Positions 51,201 to 61,300 of a stretch of DNA of 64,000 nucleotides are shown here, piece by piece. A model generated the notes under the pieces. The model did no database searches. It was not told the origin of the DNA and worked only from the letters and a program-made list of their open reading frames with translations. The translations under genes were made by a program, and so were the position numbers. Every line of letters starts with the position of its first letter. Within the stretch, counting starts at the first letter, position 1. Source of the stretch: Firmicutes bacterium ADurb.Bin193 (GTDB taxonomy: Bacteria; Bacillota; Clostridia; Monoglobales; Firm-18); assembly GCA_002070105.1 (NCBI GenBank), contig MWCQ01000011.1, forward strand, positions 32,920 through 96,919. Reading direction: 5' to 3'.

Positions 51201-53589
51201 AAAACCCCGTATTCACGTCATCAATATTTGCAAAGACATTCTCTTTGGAGGCAAGGCCCATATACATCGGTTCATCATCCGGACCCGCGTTTGCGATAAC
51301 CGCGGCCGGGAAGTTTAATTTCATGGAGGTGTCCGAAAGCTCGGTCAGGCTTAAGGCCCCCAGCACCGGCTTGGGCCAGGTGGTATAAGTGCCTTTGTTG
51401 TAGCAGGCCTTATTGCCCGCTTCATCCGCTACGATAACATTGTAATAGTATGTGGTATTCTCCTCATAGTCAACGATCATGTCTCCATCAACTTGAATAT
51501 CGAAGAAAATACCTATCTCCCCGGAGAACTGCACTTCAGTGCCGTTTGCTTCGATCTCTTCGACAGTATCCATTTCGGGTGATTTGGAATAATAGACCGT
51601 ATAGGACAAATCGTCTGATAAAGTCGTATCGTCAGTCGCCGGCGTCATATCAAAGGCTACAGACGCATGGCCTTCTGTAGTGACGCTCAGCGTGCCGTCC
51701 GAGACCACCGGGGCTGTGGTATCGCTCGGTGGTGGCGTAGGGGGCACGTACAGCGTTACCTCGGGGGAAACGCTTACCTGTCCGTAGGAATACGGCATAG
51801 CTATCACTATACTCATAGTCACCTCATAAATCTGGCCCTCTGTCAGATCCACATTAACGTTGGAAGATCCGAAAGTGGGGATCGAGCCTGTAGCGAGCGT
51901 CGTTTGTCCGTCGGAAGTTTGAATAGTATATGACGGAAGCGTTCCCAACATCACAGGAGCGGCAAAGTTAAAGGTGTGCAAACTTGTCTGCTTTGCTGTA
52001 AACATGGCTGTGGCGGGGCCTATAGCCATATTGCTGGCGGCTAAGAGCACCGTAGCGGTAGGTGCCGGCGTCGGGGTAGGCGTCGGTGTTGGGATAGGCG
52101 CCGGCGTTGGGGTAGGGGACAGGTCCAGCGTTACCTCCGGCGAAATCTTCACCTGCCCATGGGCGACAGGCATCGGAGGCATCATCCAGCCCCCCATGGG
52201 AGGAGGATTGGGTATACCGGCTATACCCTGGCCTTGCAAAGCAATTTTATAATGGTTTCCCGCCACCAGAGATATGGAATGCGCATAGGCATTGGTCACA
52301 GGCGTTGTGTCTGAGAAAAGCGTCACATTTCCGTCAACCGCAATAAACTCAAAGGTTGCTGCCACAAACATACCGACTTGCGGCATGCCAATGGTAAGCG
52401 TATGGTCGCCTGTTTCTGTTGCGATAAATTCGACTTCATTACTATACTCCCCTGTACCACTGTAGTTGTCTAAAAGCACCGTAGCGGGAGGCGCCGGCGT
52501 TGGTGTTGGGGTAGGCGTCGGTGTTGGCGTCGGGGTTGCCAGCGGCGCTGCCTGAGAATTAATGAGATATGGCAAGCCGTTGTTGACGCCGTCGGTTATT
52601 CCCCAGTTATTTGTAAAATTCCATGGATAAGAAGCACTGTAATATGTGCCGCCTGTAAAGTTTGACAGTATTTGGAAGAAGGACAGCGGTTTATTTGCCG
52701 CACAGGCTGTTGTCATACCGCCATTCGTTATGGTGCTGCTTGTGGTGTAAGCATAATTTACATTGCCGTCGCCTGCGCAGGCGCCGACAACACCTGCCAA
52801 ATTGCCCGACCCGCCGCTAACCGTGTTCGTAGCAAAGCAATTGTAAATACCGGCGTCCAAAAGAGAACCTATTAATCCGCCTACATTATTGCTGCCTACA
52901 CCGTTTACCTCTCCGGTTGCATAACAATTGTATATAGGTGTACTATCAACCGTGCCGATAAGTCCGCCGTAATAACCGTTGTTGCTGACGGCTACACCTG
53001 TTACAGAGCATGTGCTGTAGCTGTTGTTAATGCTTCCGCCTGATAAACGTCCAACCAGGCCGCCAACATAGCGCTTGCCGGTAACAGAGCCGGTTGTGTA
53101 ACAATTTTGAATTGTACCGCTGCATTGTCCTGCAAGCGCGCCTATGTACTCGCCACTATTTGCAACGAAATTTACATCTGTTACGCCAAGATTTTTAACC
53201 TGACCGCCGGATCCGATGCATCCGAACAAGCCCCTGTAATTATCGGATATGTTGACAGTTAAGCCGGTTACGGAATATCCGTTGCCGTCATATATGCCAA
53301 CAAACGCACTCGCAAGACTCCCGATCCCATACCAATTGCCCATACCGCTCATATTGATATTGGCGGTTTGCTTGAAGTATTTTCCCGAAAAATAGCTGCC
53401 ATTGCCAAAGTACATCCACATTAAATTACCGCTGCCCGAAATTAAATAAGGGTCTTGCGCCGTACCGGTTCCAGTCGGCGGAGTGCCCCCTACTGCCAAT
53501 ACGCTTGTTTGCCCGGCAGGGAAAAGCATGATTGTCATTGCTATTACCAATAGCAGGGATAAAGCTTGCTTGAGATTTTTTTTGGACAT
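48235..53589 (-). CDS. Giant secreted GLUG/Fn3 protein with dockerin-like C-terminus
   Basis: This 1784-residue protein has a signal peptide (to about VLAVGG), GLUG-type repeats (residues ~100-290: GGLVGRLSGGSINNSYST and similar) and two PT-rich linkers. Two related ~130-residue beta modules, fibronectin III-like domains, two cohesin-like stretches and Ig-like repeats with YQWYKNDAPIEGATGESY follow. The last ~45 residues (SGNGKQDAIDAAQMIQAILQ) resemble half of a dockerin. Together with the cohesin-like SLH protein downstream this suggests a surface-assembled complex. It may be an adhesin rather than an enzyme; I see no catalytic domain. Confidence 0.8.
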   Translation of the reverse strand: MSKKNLKQALSLLLVIAMTIMLFPAGQTSVLAVGGTPPTGTGTAQDPYLISGSGNLMWMYFGNGSYFSGKYFKQTANINMSGMGNWYGIGSLASAFVGIYDGNGYSVTGLTVNISDNYRGLFGCIGSGGQVKNLGVTDVNFVANSGEYIGALAGQCSGTIQNCYTTGSVTGKRYVGGLVGRLSGGSINNSYSTCSVTGVAVSNNGYYGGLIGTVDSTPIYNCYATGEVNGVGSNNVGGLIGSLLDAGIYNCFATNTVSGGSGNLAGVVGACAGDGNVNYAYTTSSTITNGGMTTACAANKPLSFFQILSNFTGGTYYSASYPWNFTNNWGITDGVNNGLPYLINSQAAPLATPTPTPTPTPTPTPAPPATVLLDNYSGTGEYSNEVEFIATETGDHTLTIGMPQVGMFVAATFEFIAVDGNVTLFSDTTPVTNAYAHSISLVAGNHYKIALQGQGIAGIPNPPPMGGWMMPPMPVAHGQVKISPEVTLDLSPTPTPAPIPTPTPTPTPAPTATVLLAASNMAIGPATAMFTAKQTSLHTFNFAAPVMLGTLPSYTIQTSDGQTTLATGSIPTFGSSNVNVDLTEGQIYEVTMSIVIAMPYSYGQVSVSPEVTLYVPPTPPPSDTTAPVVSDGTLSVTTEGHASVAFDMTPATDDTTLSDDLSYTVYYSKSPEMDTVEEIEANGTEVQFSGEIGIFFDIQVDGDMIVDYEENTTYYYNVIVADEAGNKACYNKGTYTTWPKPVLGALSLTELSDTSMKLNFPAAVIANAGPDDEPMYMGLASKENVFANIDDVNTGFSQGKVITVQKSQTENAFTFENLEEDTPYYFCVAVMLEDGYIFLYPAISSNNFAAKVELPSHDSNIYDEDWAFLFPCNISFNAPFDNTYKLTQLKTTVSFNNTSLKPDEALSDNVVAMGGGGLLPDTSHVTVSNLTTNGTTTSFDVTYSDPEGIDAASGSIFGIRLYIKPDAVAGDTQVYTTNTTMILTKDTESYLLGTQLYPIQETPSTLTLYRNANTTLSLTNVDADYIYGGDTVSDTSRISTKSNVINADQNTEITVPVVSLSGTQSDIGAIQAAFSFDPSVMTFTGIVGTDFIAQAIKDGSNNQTGEIKVYRNLQAGSAVDYTAPFEFKLKFKLNQRPQSGSNTSVLVNEFKIFPLVDGTISDSVFAELSDGQGQNITFLDYGEILTNVISDSATGSKISSIVKDTDTTLYSVKTATQPIDPVTYQYEWFTNKDEDNYTTPIAGATGSSFVLTDDYIGYRLKVKVTMLLDGDPLHSMTSESVLVEPKNAPAIDTGSLLSPDGFKTGKTIGYDPAVTYQYPLLSSYTTTTYQWSYSDTENGSYTDISGAADKTLGITAPYINKWLKLTVTAKEEIGECAKTASAEAKFLLGGQTNIPKPAISSVTIVHSDNSAVSDSARARDTGTVKAKVECTDTAQILTGCQYQWYKNDAPIEGATGESYALTKEDVGSEITVTAVALSDYYNASESSAKTSGGVTAYANLANAPVITVGSVSVTDNKYVVGNQITVPFTASRFYDLSTNASSVTKLAYSVKAGGDQTAADTVIDDAAALSLTDTAMTYTITSGDMNKRYIVFKLMAREHTIDEDIAVGSTVVIIDTYTGQAINWAYTLDFEVSDNAVFSGYKAYAIMTNIGQNNTLSITINDAVVQDTNARIFYSPERGRYVVLMPGSITPDMDKFIFGIGSTPTLYYGKQTNTNQSLDSNDFMKPINVWLKTDINATSDNMLISEVSGNGKQDAIDAAQMIQAILQGTEGMDKKEGTFGILSK

Positions 53590-53722
53590 GTTTGCGCCTC
53601 CTTAAATTATATTATTTTTGTCAGTAAACCATTTCTTTGCTTGCAATGCCGTTTTTAGTCCTTTTTTACATAATACATAGACAATTATAGCAAATACGCC
53701 CTCACAAAATTCTCACAAAAAC

Positions 53723-53756
53723 GACAAAAAGACGCTCAAAAGAGCATCTTTTTGTC
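53723..53756. terminator. Terminator between regulator and surface gene
   Basis: GACAAAAAGAcGCTC-aaaa-GAGCaTCTTTTTGTC is a long near-perfect stem with flanking A/T tracts, active in both directions. It separates the two-component genes from the giant surface gene. Confidence 0.85.
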
Positions 53757-53780
53757 ATTTTTCTAATTTTTTCTTTTACA

Positions 53781-54872
53781 TTACATGATCATTTCACGAA
53801 TTGCTTTGGCGGGTTTTACGCCGTATTCTTCAGTCAAAACCTTTTCAAGCCACGCATAATGCCTGACCGCCTTTTCCCGTTCATTCGTTTTCAGCAGAAG
53901 TTCTATCAGCATGATATTTGCCTTGTTCTCGCACGGCAGGGCGTTGACCAGTTTTTTCAGATATTTCAGCATTGCCTCAACGTCTTTATTTTTATTGCAA
54001 TGCGCCACGATCCGGTAAAGGATTTCGCAAAGCTTTTCTTTCAGCGCATCATCCTTTTTATAGCTCCAGGCAAATCCGCTTTTATTCAGATACCCTTGCG
54101 CGACCATACCGCATATTTTATCCAAATCCTCAAAATCGCTTTCTTCGCTTGTTTTGAAGAGATTTAATATATTTTCAACATAAAAAAGGTCGCAATCACA
54201 ATCCTTTATCTTAACAGAATACTTTCCGCCGGTATATTCAATCAAAATCTTGTCATGATATGGGGCAAAAATACTTCTGAGCTTCCACACCGCGGTCTGC
54301 AAAATTGCCAATGCCTTTGAAGGTTCATATTCGGGCCAAAGCGTATCCACGATTAGCTCCTTGCTTATTTCGTCATTATGGTTTGTCAGCAAATACGCAA
54401 AAAGCTCCTCCGCCTTTGCCCGCTCCCATTTTACCGGAGCATCGTCAATCCTTACGGTAAAATTCCCAAAGCACTGGATGCTGATATTCTGAGCGGGAGC
54501 CTCTATGATACTCATGGATTTTCTAACCTTTTGGGCCATCTTGGCAAAACGTTTCGGATCGACCGGCTTCATGATATAGTCCAGGGCGTTGAGCTCAAAC
54601 GCCTGTACCGCATACCGGCTATATGCCGTAATAAACACAACCTGCAAAAAAGGATGTTTTGCAAGCAGCTTTTCCGCCAGGGTTAGCCCGTCCATTTCGG
54701 GCATCCCGATATCTACAAACGCAACCTGCGGCATCAGTTTGCCGCATTCCGAAAGCGCTGTGAGCGGATCTTCGTACATGCCGCATACCGCTATAAAGCC
54801 GGTAGCCTTTGCCATTGCCTGTATATCCTCTAAGGTATACCACTCATCATCCACAATTATTGTCTTTATCAT
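53781..54872 (-). CDS. Response regulator with SARP-like output domain
   Basis: The 363-residue protein has an N-terminal receiver (IIVDDEWYTLED, phospho-acceptor Asp54 in VDIGMPEMDG, conserved Thr and Lys in FITAYS and YIMKPVD). A winged-helix trans_reg_C-like domain follows (~125-215, FGNFTVRIDDAPVKW, LWPEYEPSKALAILQTAVWKLR), then a bacterial transcriptional activator (BTAD) TPR-like domain ending in LEKVLTEEYGVKPAKAIREM. It overlaps the histidine kinase by ATGA and is its partner. It may control the adjacent surface genes. Confidence 0.88.
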   Translation of the reverse strand: MIKTIIVDDEWYTLEDIQAMAKATGFIAVCGMYEDPLTALSECGKLMPQVAFVDIGMPEMDGLTLAEKLLAKHPFLQVVFITAYSRYAVQAFELNALDYIMKPVDPKRFAKMAQKVRKSMSIIEAPAQNISIQCFGNFTVRIDDAPVKWERAKAEELFAYLLTNHNDEISKELIVDTLWPEYEPSKALAILQTAVWKLRSIFAPYHDKILIEYTGGKYSVKIKDCDCDLFYVENILNLFKTSEESDFEDLDKICGMVAQGYLNKSGFAWSYKKDDALKEKLCEILYRIVAHCNKNKDVEAMLKYLKKLVNALPCENKANIMLIELLLKTNEREKAVRHYAWLEKVLTEEYGVKPAKAIREMIM

Positions 54873-56791
54873 ACTTTTTGCACCTCGCCCACTTCACAAA
54901 AGGGAATATCAAAAGAAATGGCTGTCCCTTTATCCGCTTCGCTTTCTATCAGCAGTCCTTTCCCGTAAAGGCTTATCAGTCTTTGTTGTATATTCTTAAT
55001 GCCAATCCCGTCTCTGTCATTTGAGACGTTTCGCAAGTCTTCCGCCAGCTGCTTTGGCATACCGGGTCCGTTGTCGATCACCTCAATGTTGAGCTTACCT
55101 GCTTTTTTTTGTATATTTACCGTCACCACACCGCCCCCGATATTTTTTAATATCCCGTGCCTGATCGCGTTTTCCACCAGGGGCTGTATGGACAGTCTGG
55201 GAATCCTCACCTGGGGTATATCTGTGCTGTTTAATATAAATTCTATACGATCCCGAAACCTTGCCTTTTCAATCTCCACATAAGCGTTGACGAGCTCAAG
55301 CTCCTTATTAATGGATACGAAACTATCGCTGCTGTCAAAGTCAAAGCTGTTTCTTAGATATTCGCTGAGCTTTATAATCAGCCGCCTTGCCTTATCCGGG
55401 TCGCGTGCGACCAGGGAGGAAATGACGCTGAGTGTGTTATACAGAAAGTGCGGTTTGATCTGAGCCTGCAAAAATTTTACTTCGTTCCGGATCGCTTCAT
55501 CCCTTGTGCTTTCCACCTCGGCCAGCAGTCTTTCCTTTTCGATGTACTGCTCCTTAAACAGATTGGCGTGCATGATGGTATGCACAAACAGCACAAGCAG
55601 AGTGCCAAGAGAAGAAAGCTCTCCGGCACTGCTTTTTATGATGTTCTGGTTAAGCAGGATATCATGCGTAACGGCGACGGCAAGGACGCTGACGGCGATT
55701 AAATACAGCGCGCCGCCCTTCATTTTCCGGATAAAGCCGATACAGGTCCCTAACAGGCCGAAAAATATGCCGGCCAGCATAATATAATCCGTCAGCCTGC
55801 CAAAGCTTGTATAAAATATCGGAGGCGTCAGCAGAAAAACGACAGTCAGCGCCAAGCTTACGCCTCCGAATATCTGCGTCACTGCCTTATTGAAGCGTGT
55901 CGGAAACAGCCTTGCGACATACAAAACAAAGGCTGCCGAGCACAGCTGTGCCGAAGCGTGCCAAATGAACAGCAGCAGCCGAAATGGCATGCCGGGCAAT
56001 AGCTTTGAAAGGAGCAGCTCTCCCGATGTATCGAAAAGGAGGATGGCAAAGCAGCAAACCAGCGCAAAGTCGAGAAATTTTTTCTCGCTGCGCTTCAGCA
56101 AAAATATGCTCAGATAATACAGCACAAGCATGACCAGCGCCCCGATCACAAACAATTCCTTGCCCATGACAAGATCCTGAAGCGCTGCGATCCCCTCAGG
56201 GCTCCCCATGGTAAGGCTGTTCCAGAAGCCGCCTTTGGAAAAATCATAGTTTGCCACTTGTATGATGATATCAAATTCGCTTGCGGGAATACCAAAGACG
56301 ACAATTTGGGGTTTGTATTGGGGCGTGTACTGCTGTTTTGTGCGGCCGACCCGTCCGCTGACGGCTATCTGCGCGTCATTAATGAAGATATTGTACGCAC
56401 TTGAAAACGTATTGAGCTTAAAGCTTAAAAGAGAATCGGAAGGCAAACCGGTTTTGACATGCAGCTTGTATGTAGCGTAACCTTGACCGGGCAGCTTTTG
56501 ACCGTTTATCCGGTATTTTGTCCATGCCTGCGGAACATCCGACATAGCAGGAGCGGTATCCGTCCCACTTTTAATGTCACCGTAGCTTAATAATTTATCC
56601 CAATAAAACGCCCACTGCCCGTCAAGCTTAATATTTCCGTTCTTATTGAAATTCCAATCGGACAGGTTGATCGTACCGTCTTCTATGTCGATACTGCTTT
56701 TCGCCCCTGGGCCTTGCGATACCTGACATCCTGACAGCGCAAAAAGCATTAACAGTATAAAAAGCAATAATATGCTTTTAAACAGTTTCAC
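54869..56791 (-). CDS. 7TM-DISM-type sensor histidine kinase
   Basis: This 640-residue kinase begins with a lipoprotein-like signal (LLFILLMLFALSGC) and an extracellular beta-sandwich of the 7TMR-DISM extracellular type (about residues 45-190, WNFNKNGNIKLDGQWAFYWDKL). Seven predicted membrane helices (~205-405), a coiled linker and a LytS-like His_kinase domain follow (QIKPHFLYNTL with phospho-acceptor His448), then HATPase_c with VENAIRHGI and DNGPGMP. The extracellular domain often binds carbohydrates or related ligands. It is translationally coupled to the response regulator. Confidence 0.9.
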   Translation of the reverse strand: MKLFKSILLLFILLMLFALSGCQVSQGPGAKSSIDIEDGTINLSDWNFNKNGNIKLDGQWAFYWDKLLSYGDIKSGTDTAPAMSDVPQAWTKYRINGQKLPGQGYATYKLHVKTGLPSDSLLSFKLNTFSSAYNIFINDAQIAVSGRVGRTKQQYTPQYKPQIVVFGIPASEFDIIIQVANYDFSKGGFWNSLTMGSPEGIAALQDLVMGKELFVIGALVMLVLYYLSIFLLKRSEKKFLDFALVCCFAILLFDTSGELLLSKLLPGMPFRLLLFIWHASAQLCSAAFVLYVARLFPTRFNKAVTQIFGGVSLALTVVFLLTPPIFYTSFGRLTDYIMLAGIFFGLLGTCIGFIRKMKGGALYLIAVSVLAVAVTHDILLNQNIIKSSAGELSSLGTLLVLFVHTIMHANLFKEQYIEKERLLAEVESTRDEAIRNEVKFLQAQIKPHFLYNTLSVISSLVARDPDKARRLIIKLSEYLRNSFDFDSSDSFVSINKELELVNAYVEIEKARFRDRIEFILNSTDIPQVRIPRLSIQPLVENAIRHGILKNIGGGVVTVNIQKKAGKLNIEVIDNGPGMPKQLAEDLRNVSNDRDGIGIKNIQQRLISLYGKGLLIESEADKGTAISFDIPFCEVGEVQKV

Positions 56792-57029
56792 TTTGTTCCT
56801 TCCCTTCTATTTTTTAGCCGTATCTTTGGCAGAAAGATATGCTGTAATACCCTCCGTTTCGACATAATTATCAACTTCAATATACTTCGTTTAAACGCAA
56901 TCTGTCAATAGAAAAATACAGAATTAAAGCTATATTTGCTGATCCTTCCATGTATATCATTATTGAAGAGAAGCTATAATGTTTCTTTTCCCCGCAAACA
57001 AAAGTTGAGTATTGAGATAAAATATCACA
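56792..57029. other. Short gene-free interval
   Basis: I see no gene here between the sensor kinase and the AraC-type regulator, both on the minus strand. The interval carries the kinase promoter region, but no clear consensus was identified. Confidence 0.4.
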
Positions 57030-57887
57030 TTAAGTAATTTTACTGTTTTTATATGCGCTTGGAGAAACGCCTGTCTCCCGCTTAAAAATCCTGCTGAAGT
57101 ACAAGGGATTGTCATATCCTACAATAGAAGATATTTCACTAATACTATGCGATGAGGACGACAACAAATCCTTTGCGCCATTGATTCGTATTCTTGTGAT
57201 ATATTCCAATGGCGAGACCCCGGTGGCAGCTTTAAATTTGTGAATAAATCTATACATGCTTAAGTTGCTTTTCTGAGCGTAAAACCCTATCGGATGATTC
57301 TGATTGTAATTTGCGTGCATGAGTTCAATGGCTTTTTTAATATCATCACTAACAACAAGTCCTTCATTAAGGGCGGCAAGAATCCTTGCAATATTAAGAA
57401 TCAGTTCCACCAGATAGACGCTGCAATAATGCATAAATAATGGCTTTTTAATTTTAAGCTCCGATATCACTTTCTTAAACAGCTCTATGCACTCGCCGCT
57501 TTCACCAATAAAATATGACCGCCTGTCAAGAAGACCCAGCTCTGATAAATTCTTACGCGCCGCATATCCCGTGAAGTGGACCCAATACAGCTCTGTTGAA
57601 TCTTTAAAGTAATAATTATAACGCTGAGGTATGTTGGGCTGAAATATCACAATGTTTCCATTTCCAATTTCCGTTATTTCATCTCCGAAGCTGTAATAAC
57701 CTTTTCCCTTTATGATATAGATAATTTGATAATCAACCCTTCCGGTATCTCTGGAGACACTGGAATTTTGGGTAAGTAGTTTAAGATATCCACAGGAATT
57801 GACAGACATATAATTTTCGTTATCCTGTATACCATAATTCGCGCGATGTTCCACTGAATTTGTAAAAATATTGATCATATAATCCAC
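57030..57887 (-). CDS. AraC-family transcriptional regulator
   Basis: This 285-residue protein has an N-terminal cupin-like ligand-binding domain (YIIKGKGYYSFGDEITEIGNG, residues ~50-75) and a C-terminal AraC double helix-turn-helix: FYAQKSNLSMYRFIHKFKAATGVSPLEYI and ISEISSIVGYDNPLYFSRIFKRETGVSPSAYK. Such regulators usually respond to sugars. It is divergent from the glycan-active genes that start at 58306, which makes it their likely activator. Confidence 0.9.
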   Translation of the reverse strand: MDYMINIFTNSVEHRANYGIQDNENYMSVNSCGYLKLLTQNSSVSRDTGRVDYQIIYIIKGKGYYSFGDEITEIGNGNIVIFQPNIPQRYNYYFKDSTELYWVHFTGYAARKNLSELGLLDRRSYFIGESGECIELFKKVISELKIKKPLFMHYCSVYLVELILNIARILAALNEGLVVSDDIKKAIELMHANYNQNHPIGFYAQKSNLSMYRFIHKFKAATGVSPLEYITRIRINGAKDLLSSSSHSISEISSIVGYDNPLYFSRIFKRETGVSPSAYKNSKIT

Positions 57888-58305
57888 CTCTAAAATAGCA
57901 ATTTAGTCTATATTATTAGCAATGTTGTTTATTTATTAATTTCTATTATACTGCTATAATTATAGATAATCAACAATAAATTTTATTTATCGGTAAGCAA
58001 ATTTGTTTATTATTTAGGCACCATCTGCCTGCTTATTACGTATATCAGTGTAATCTCACTTCTATCTATATCATCAATAGACGACAGCCTGTCATTTCTG
58101 GACATGATCTGCAAACGGATCATACCATAATTGATGGGCTGTCTTTCATTTTATAATGACAGCGTATCGACATAACAGAACGCGTCATAGCTAAGCATTT
58201 GCAAAGATTTGATTAGGTCGGATTGAGCGTATAGGGGGGTGAAAGCAGATATTATTTTTCTTTCTTTGAGTAATTTTGCATGAAAAATTGAAAGGGGAGT
58301 TAATG
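57888..58305. other. Divergent regulatory interval
   Basis: About 400 bases without a gene separate the AraC gene from the carbohydrate-binding gene. It is strongly AT-rich near 57950-58015 and has a good AAAGGGGAG site at its right end. I could not pick a single confident promoter or operator. Confidence 0.4.
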
Positions 58306-61300
58306 ATGGTAAAAAAAGCACTATGTTATCTATTGATCGGCGCACTTTTGCTGACGGTAATGGCGCCGGCGATATTTGCGGCGCCGGCAAACCTGATTGC
58401 AAATCCGGGGTTTGAAACGGGAGCGTTCTCGCCCTGGGCCAATGTGGCACAGTATACCATATCGACAGAGCAGGCGCATGCGGGTACATACTCCGCCAAG
58501 ATCTCCACCAGTGCAAGCGGCGCCAAGCTGGAGCAGACTGTCTCGGTCAGGCCCAATACGGGCTATACCTGGACATTTTGGATCAGGTCCAACAGCTCCA
58601 GCGGTGTTGTTATGTCTGTTAACCTGACAGCGGGAGACGGCGGCGGGCAGCTTCCGGGCTCCACCACTGTGGCCAATTCGGGCGGCAGCGTATGGAAGTC
58701 GTATACGCTTAATTTCAACAGCGGAAGCTACAGTCAGATTGTTCTTACTGTGACGGATGCGGTTAACTACAGGACGATCTACATAGACGATATGGACCTG
58801 CATTCCACAACGCCGTCTGATAACGCAAAGCTGTCCGCTTTGACGTACCAGCCAAACGGCGGCTCTGTTTCGCCCGTGACAGGCTTTGTGGCTACCGATG
58901 AAGGAGGAACCTACAACGTCGCGCTGCCGGCCGGTACGACTTCGGTGACAGTGGGCGCTACAAAGGCGGACGCTTTCGCGACGATGGGCATTGATCCCGC
59001 AGGCGGGGTCGTAAATATCGTTAACAACGTCGGAACAGCAACGGTTACTGTTATTGCGGAAGACGGGGATATGGCAAATACTTTTGAAATTAATTTTGCG
59101 ATTGCCGGAAATCTTGTTGCAGACCCGGGATTTGAATCGGGGACCCTTAATTCCTGGACTCAAACCAACTGCACCGTGCAGGGCGCGCAGAAAAACAGCG
59201 GCTCGTATGCGGTTCAATTTGGCTCGACTGCTAGTTTGAGACAAAATGTTACAGTAACGGCTGACACGAATTATACCTTCAGCTTTTATGGCCGCAGTAC
59301 CAACTCTAATATGAGATACTGCGTGCAGACCACCGAAGGGACCATACTCACCAACGACGGCGTTGTTTCTTCCGGTTCCAATACCTATAACAACTTTGTA
59401 CAGCGTACGCTCACCTTCAACAGCGGCAGCAATACCACGGTTCAGATATATGTCTATCTGACTGCGAGCGGCACCCATTACGCTGATGATTTTGAGCTCT
59501 ACATGGATGGGGCAGGTCCGACGCCAACTCCGACAGCAGCGCCGACGCCGACACCGACGCCGACTCCGCCACCCACTCCGACACCGACGCCAACGCCAAC
59601 ATCAACGCCGGCGCCAAGCAATCTTGTTTCAAACCCGGGGTTTGAAACGGGAGCCTTTTCACCATGGACTCAAACCGTCTGCACTATGCAGAGCGCTCAG
59701 AAAAACAGCGGCTCGTATGCGGTTCAGTTTGGCACTGCCGCTACTTTAAAGCAGGATGTCACGGTGGCTACTAATACGGACTATACCTTCAGTTTCTATC
59801 ACCGCAGCACTAACGCGAATATGCGGTACTGCGTACAGACCACAGGCGGGACCATACTGACCAACGGCGGCGTTGTTTCTTCAGGCGCGAATACGTACAA
59901 CAACTTTGTGCAGCGTACGCTGACCTTCAACAGCGGCAGCAACACCACGGTTCAGATAAACGTATATCTCACTGCCAGCGGAACGCATTACGCAGACGAC
60001 TTTGTGATAAGCGGCGGTGGTGGGGCACCGACGCCGACGCCGACTCCTGCGCCGACGCCGACCCCGGCGCCAACATCAACGCCGGCGCCAGCACCTTATG
60101 ATATCCAGTTGTGGGGTTATGATTTTGCAGGGGAGGCCGGAACCGGAATCGGGGCCAGTGGCACAGACCCTGCGAAGTGGAATACGATTTATCAGGGTAC
60201 GGCAAAAAGGCAGAATGATCCTGTTGCGGGTGAATCAAACATCGTAGGATATTTTGTGGCGGACGCATCATCGGCGCAGAATACGAAAACGTTGACAGCG
60301 GCAAAAGGCTTCCTGAACGCGCAGGGTGAAACAGTTGCCAGCACAAGGATATACCTGCCTGCAGCCATAATAGGCAGCCGTCAGCCACTGACAATCAACT
60401 TCGCGGCAAAGAAGGTGGTCAAGTTCACATATGACAGCGGGGCGGGCGATTACACCTGGACCGTGGGCGATGATGCGACGGCATCAGGCAGATGCAACGC
60501 TGATGGATGGGTTAAGCTGGACGCGATTTTCATGCCGGGCAGCGGGACCCCCGCAGAGCAATGGGCTGATACCGACATGACGGTTGTAATGAGCGGTAAT
60601 CTTAAAAATATGAGCGGTGTAGCACAGAGCAAAATGGCAGTTACACGAAACATAAATATTACCTATACAGCAGACTGGGGTTCGAGCACATCCCCGAGAT
60701 TTTCAGCAGTGATGAGTGCGCCCGCAGGTATGAAATGCGGCTTCTATCTGGACGATGTGAGGATATACCAGCCCGACATTCTGCAAATAACTGGCGCAGA
60801 TACAGAGAAATTTTCAGGTGATCTATACAGGAATGTTAAACTGAACGGAAGTGTGACGGTTAAGTTCAACCACGACCTTGACATGGCGGCGTTCAACTCA
60901 GGTATGGTCAGCGTGAAAAAGCTGAATGGCACGACCGTAAACTTCACGTCGGCAACAATAAACAAGTCATTGCCGAATGTGCTTGTGATCAGCTTCGCGT
61001 CCAATCCGCTGAGCTATTATACAGATTATAAGGTGACACTGAGCACAAGCCTCGGCGACGTGACGGGACGGTTGTTTACCTCAGCGACCAACACGGCATA
61101 TTTCAGCACCGCGGGTGCAAACGGTTCACTGCCGACGCCTATGCCCGTTCCCACTCAGCCTCCGGGAGGCTATGTCATGCCCGACGCGTACAACACAGGC
61201 TATACAAGCGACTATGACGACCTTGTGGATATTGGTGTAAAATATCCCGAGCTCAACACATTCAGCAAGGTGATTACACAGGAAATAGCCGACAAGTACG

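Noticed and set aside
52050..52540. Tandem GGCGTCGGTGTTGG-like repeats
   Set aside because: They encode Pro-Thr linkers of a secreted protein, like those at 59520-59620 and 60025-60090.
58330..59478. Long open frame on the minus strand (382 codons)
   Set aside because: It lies entirely antisense to the multi-CBM gene, has no ribosome binding site and encodes no recognisable domain.
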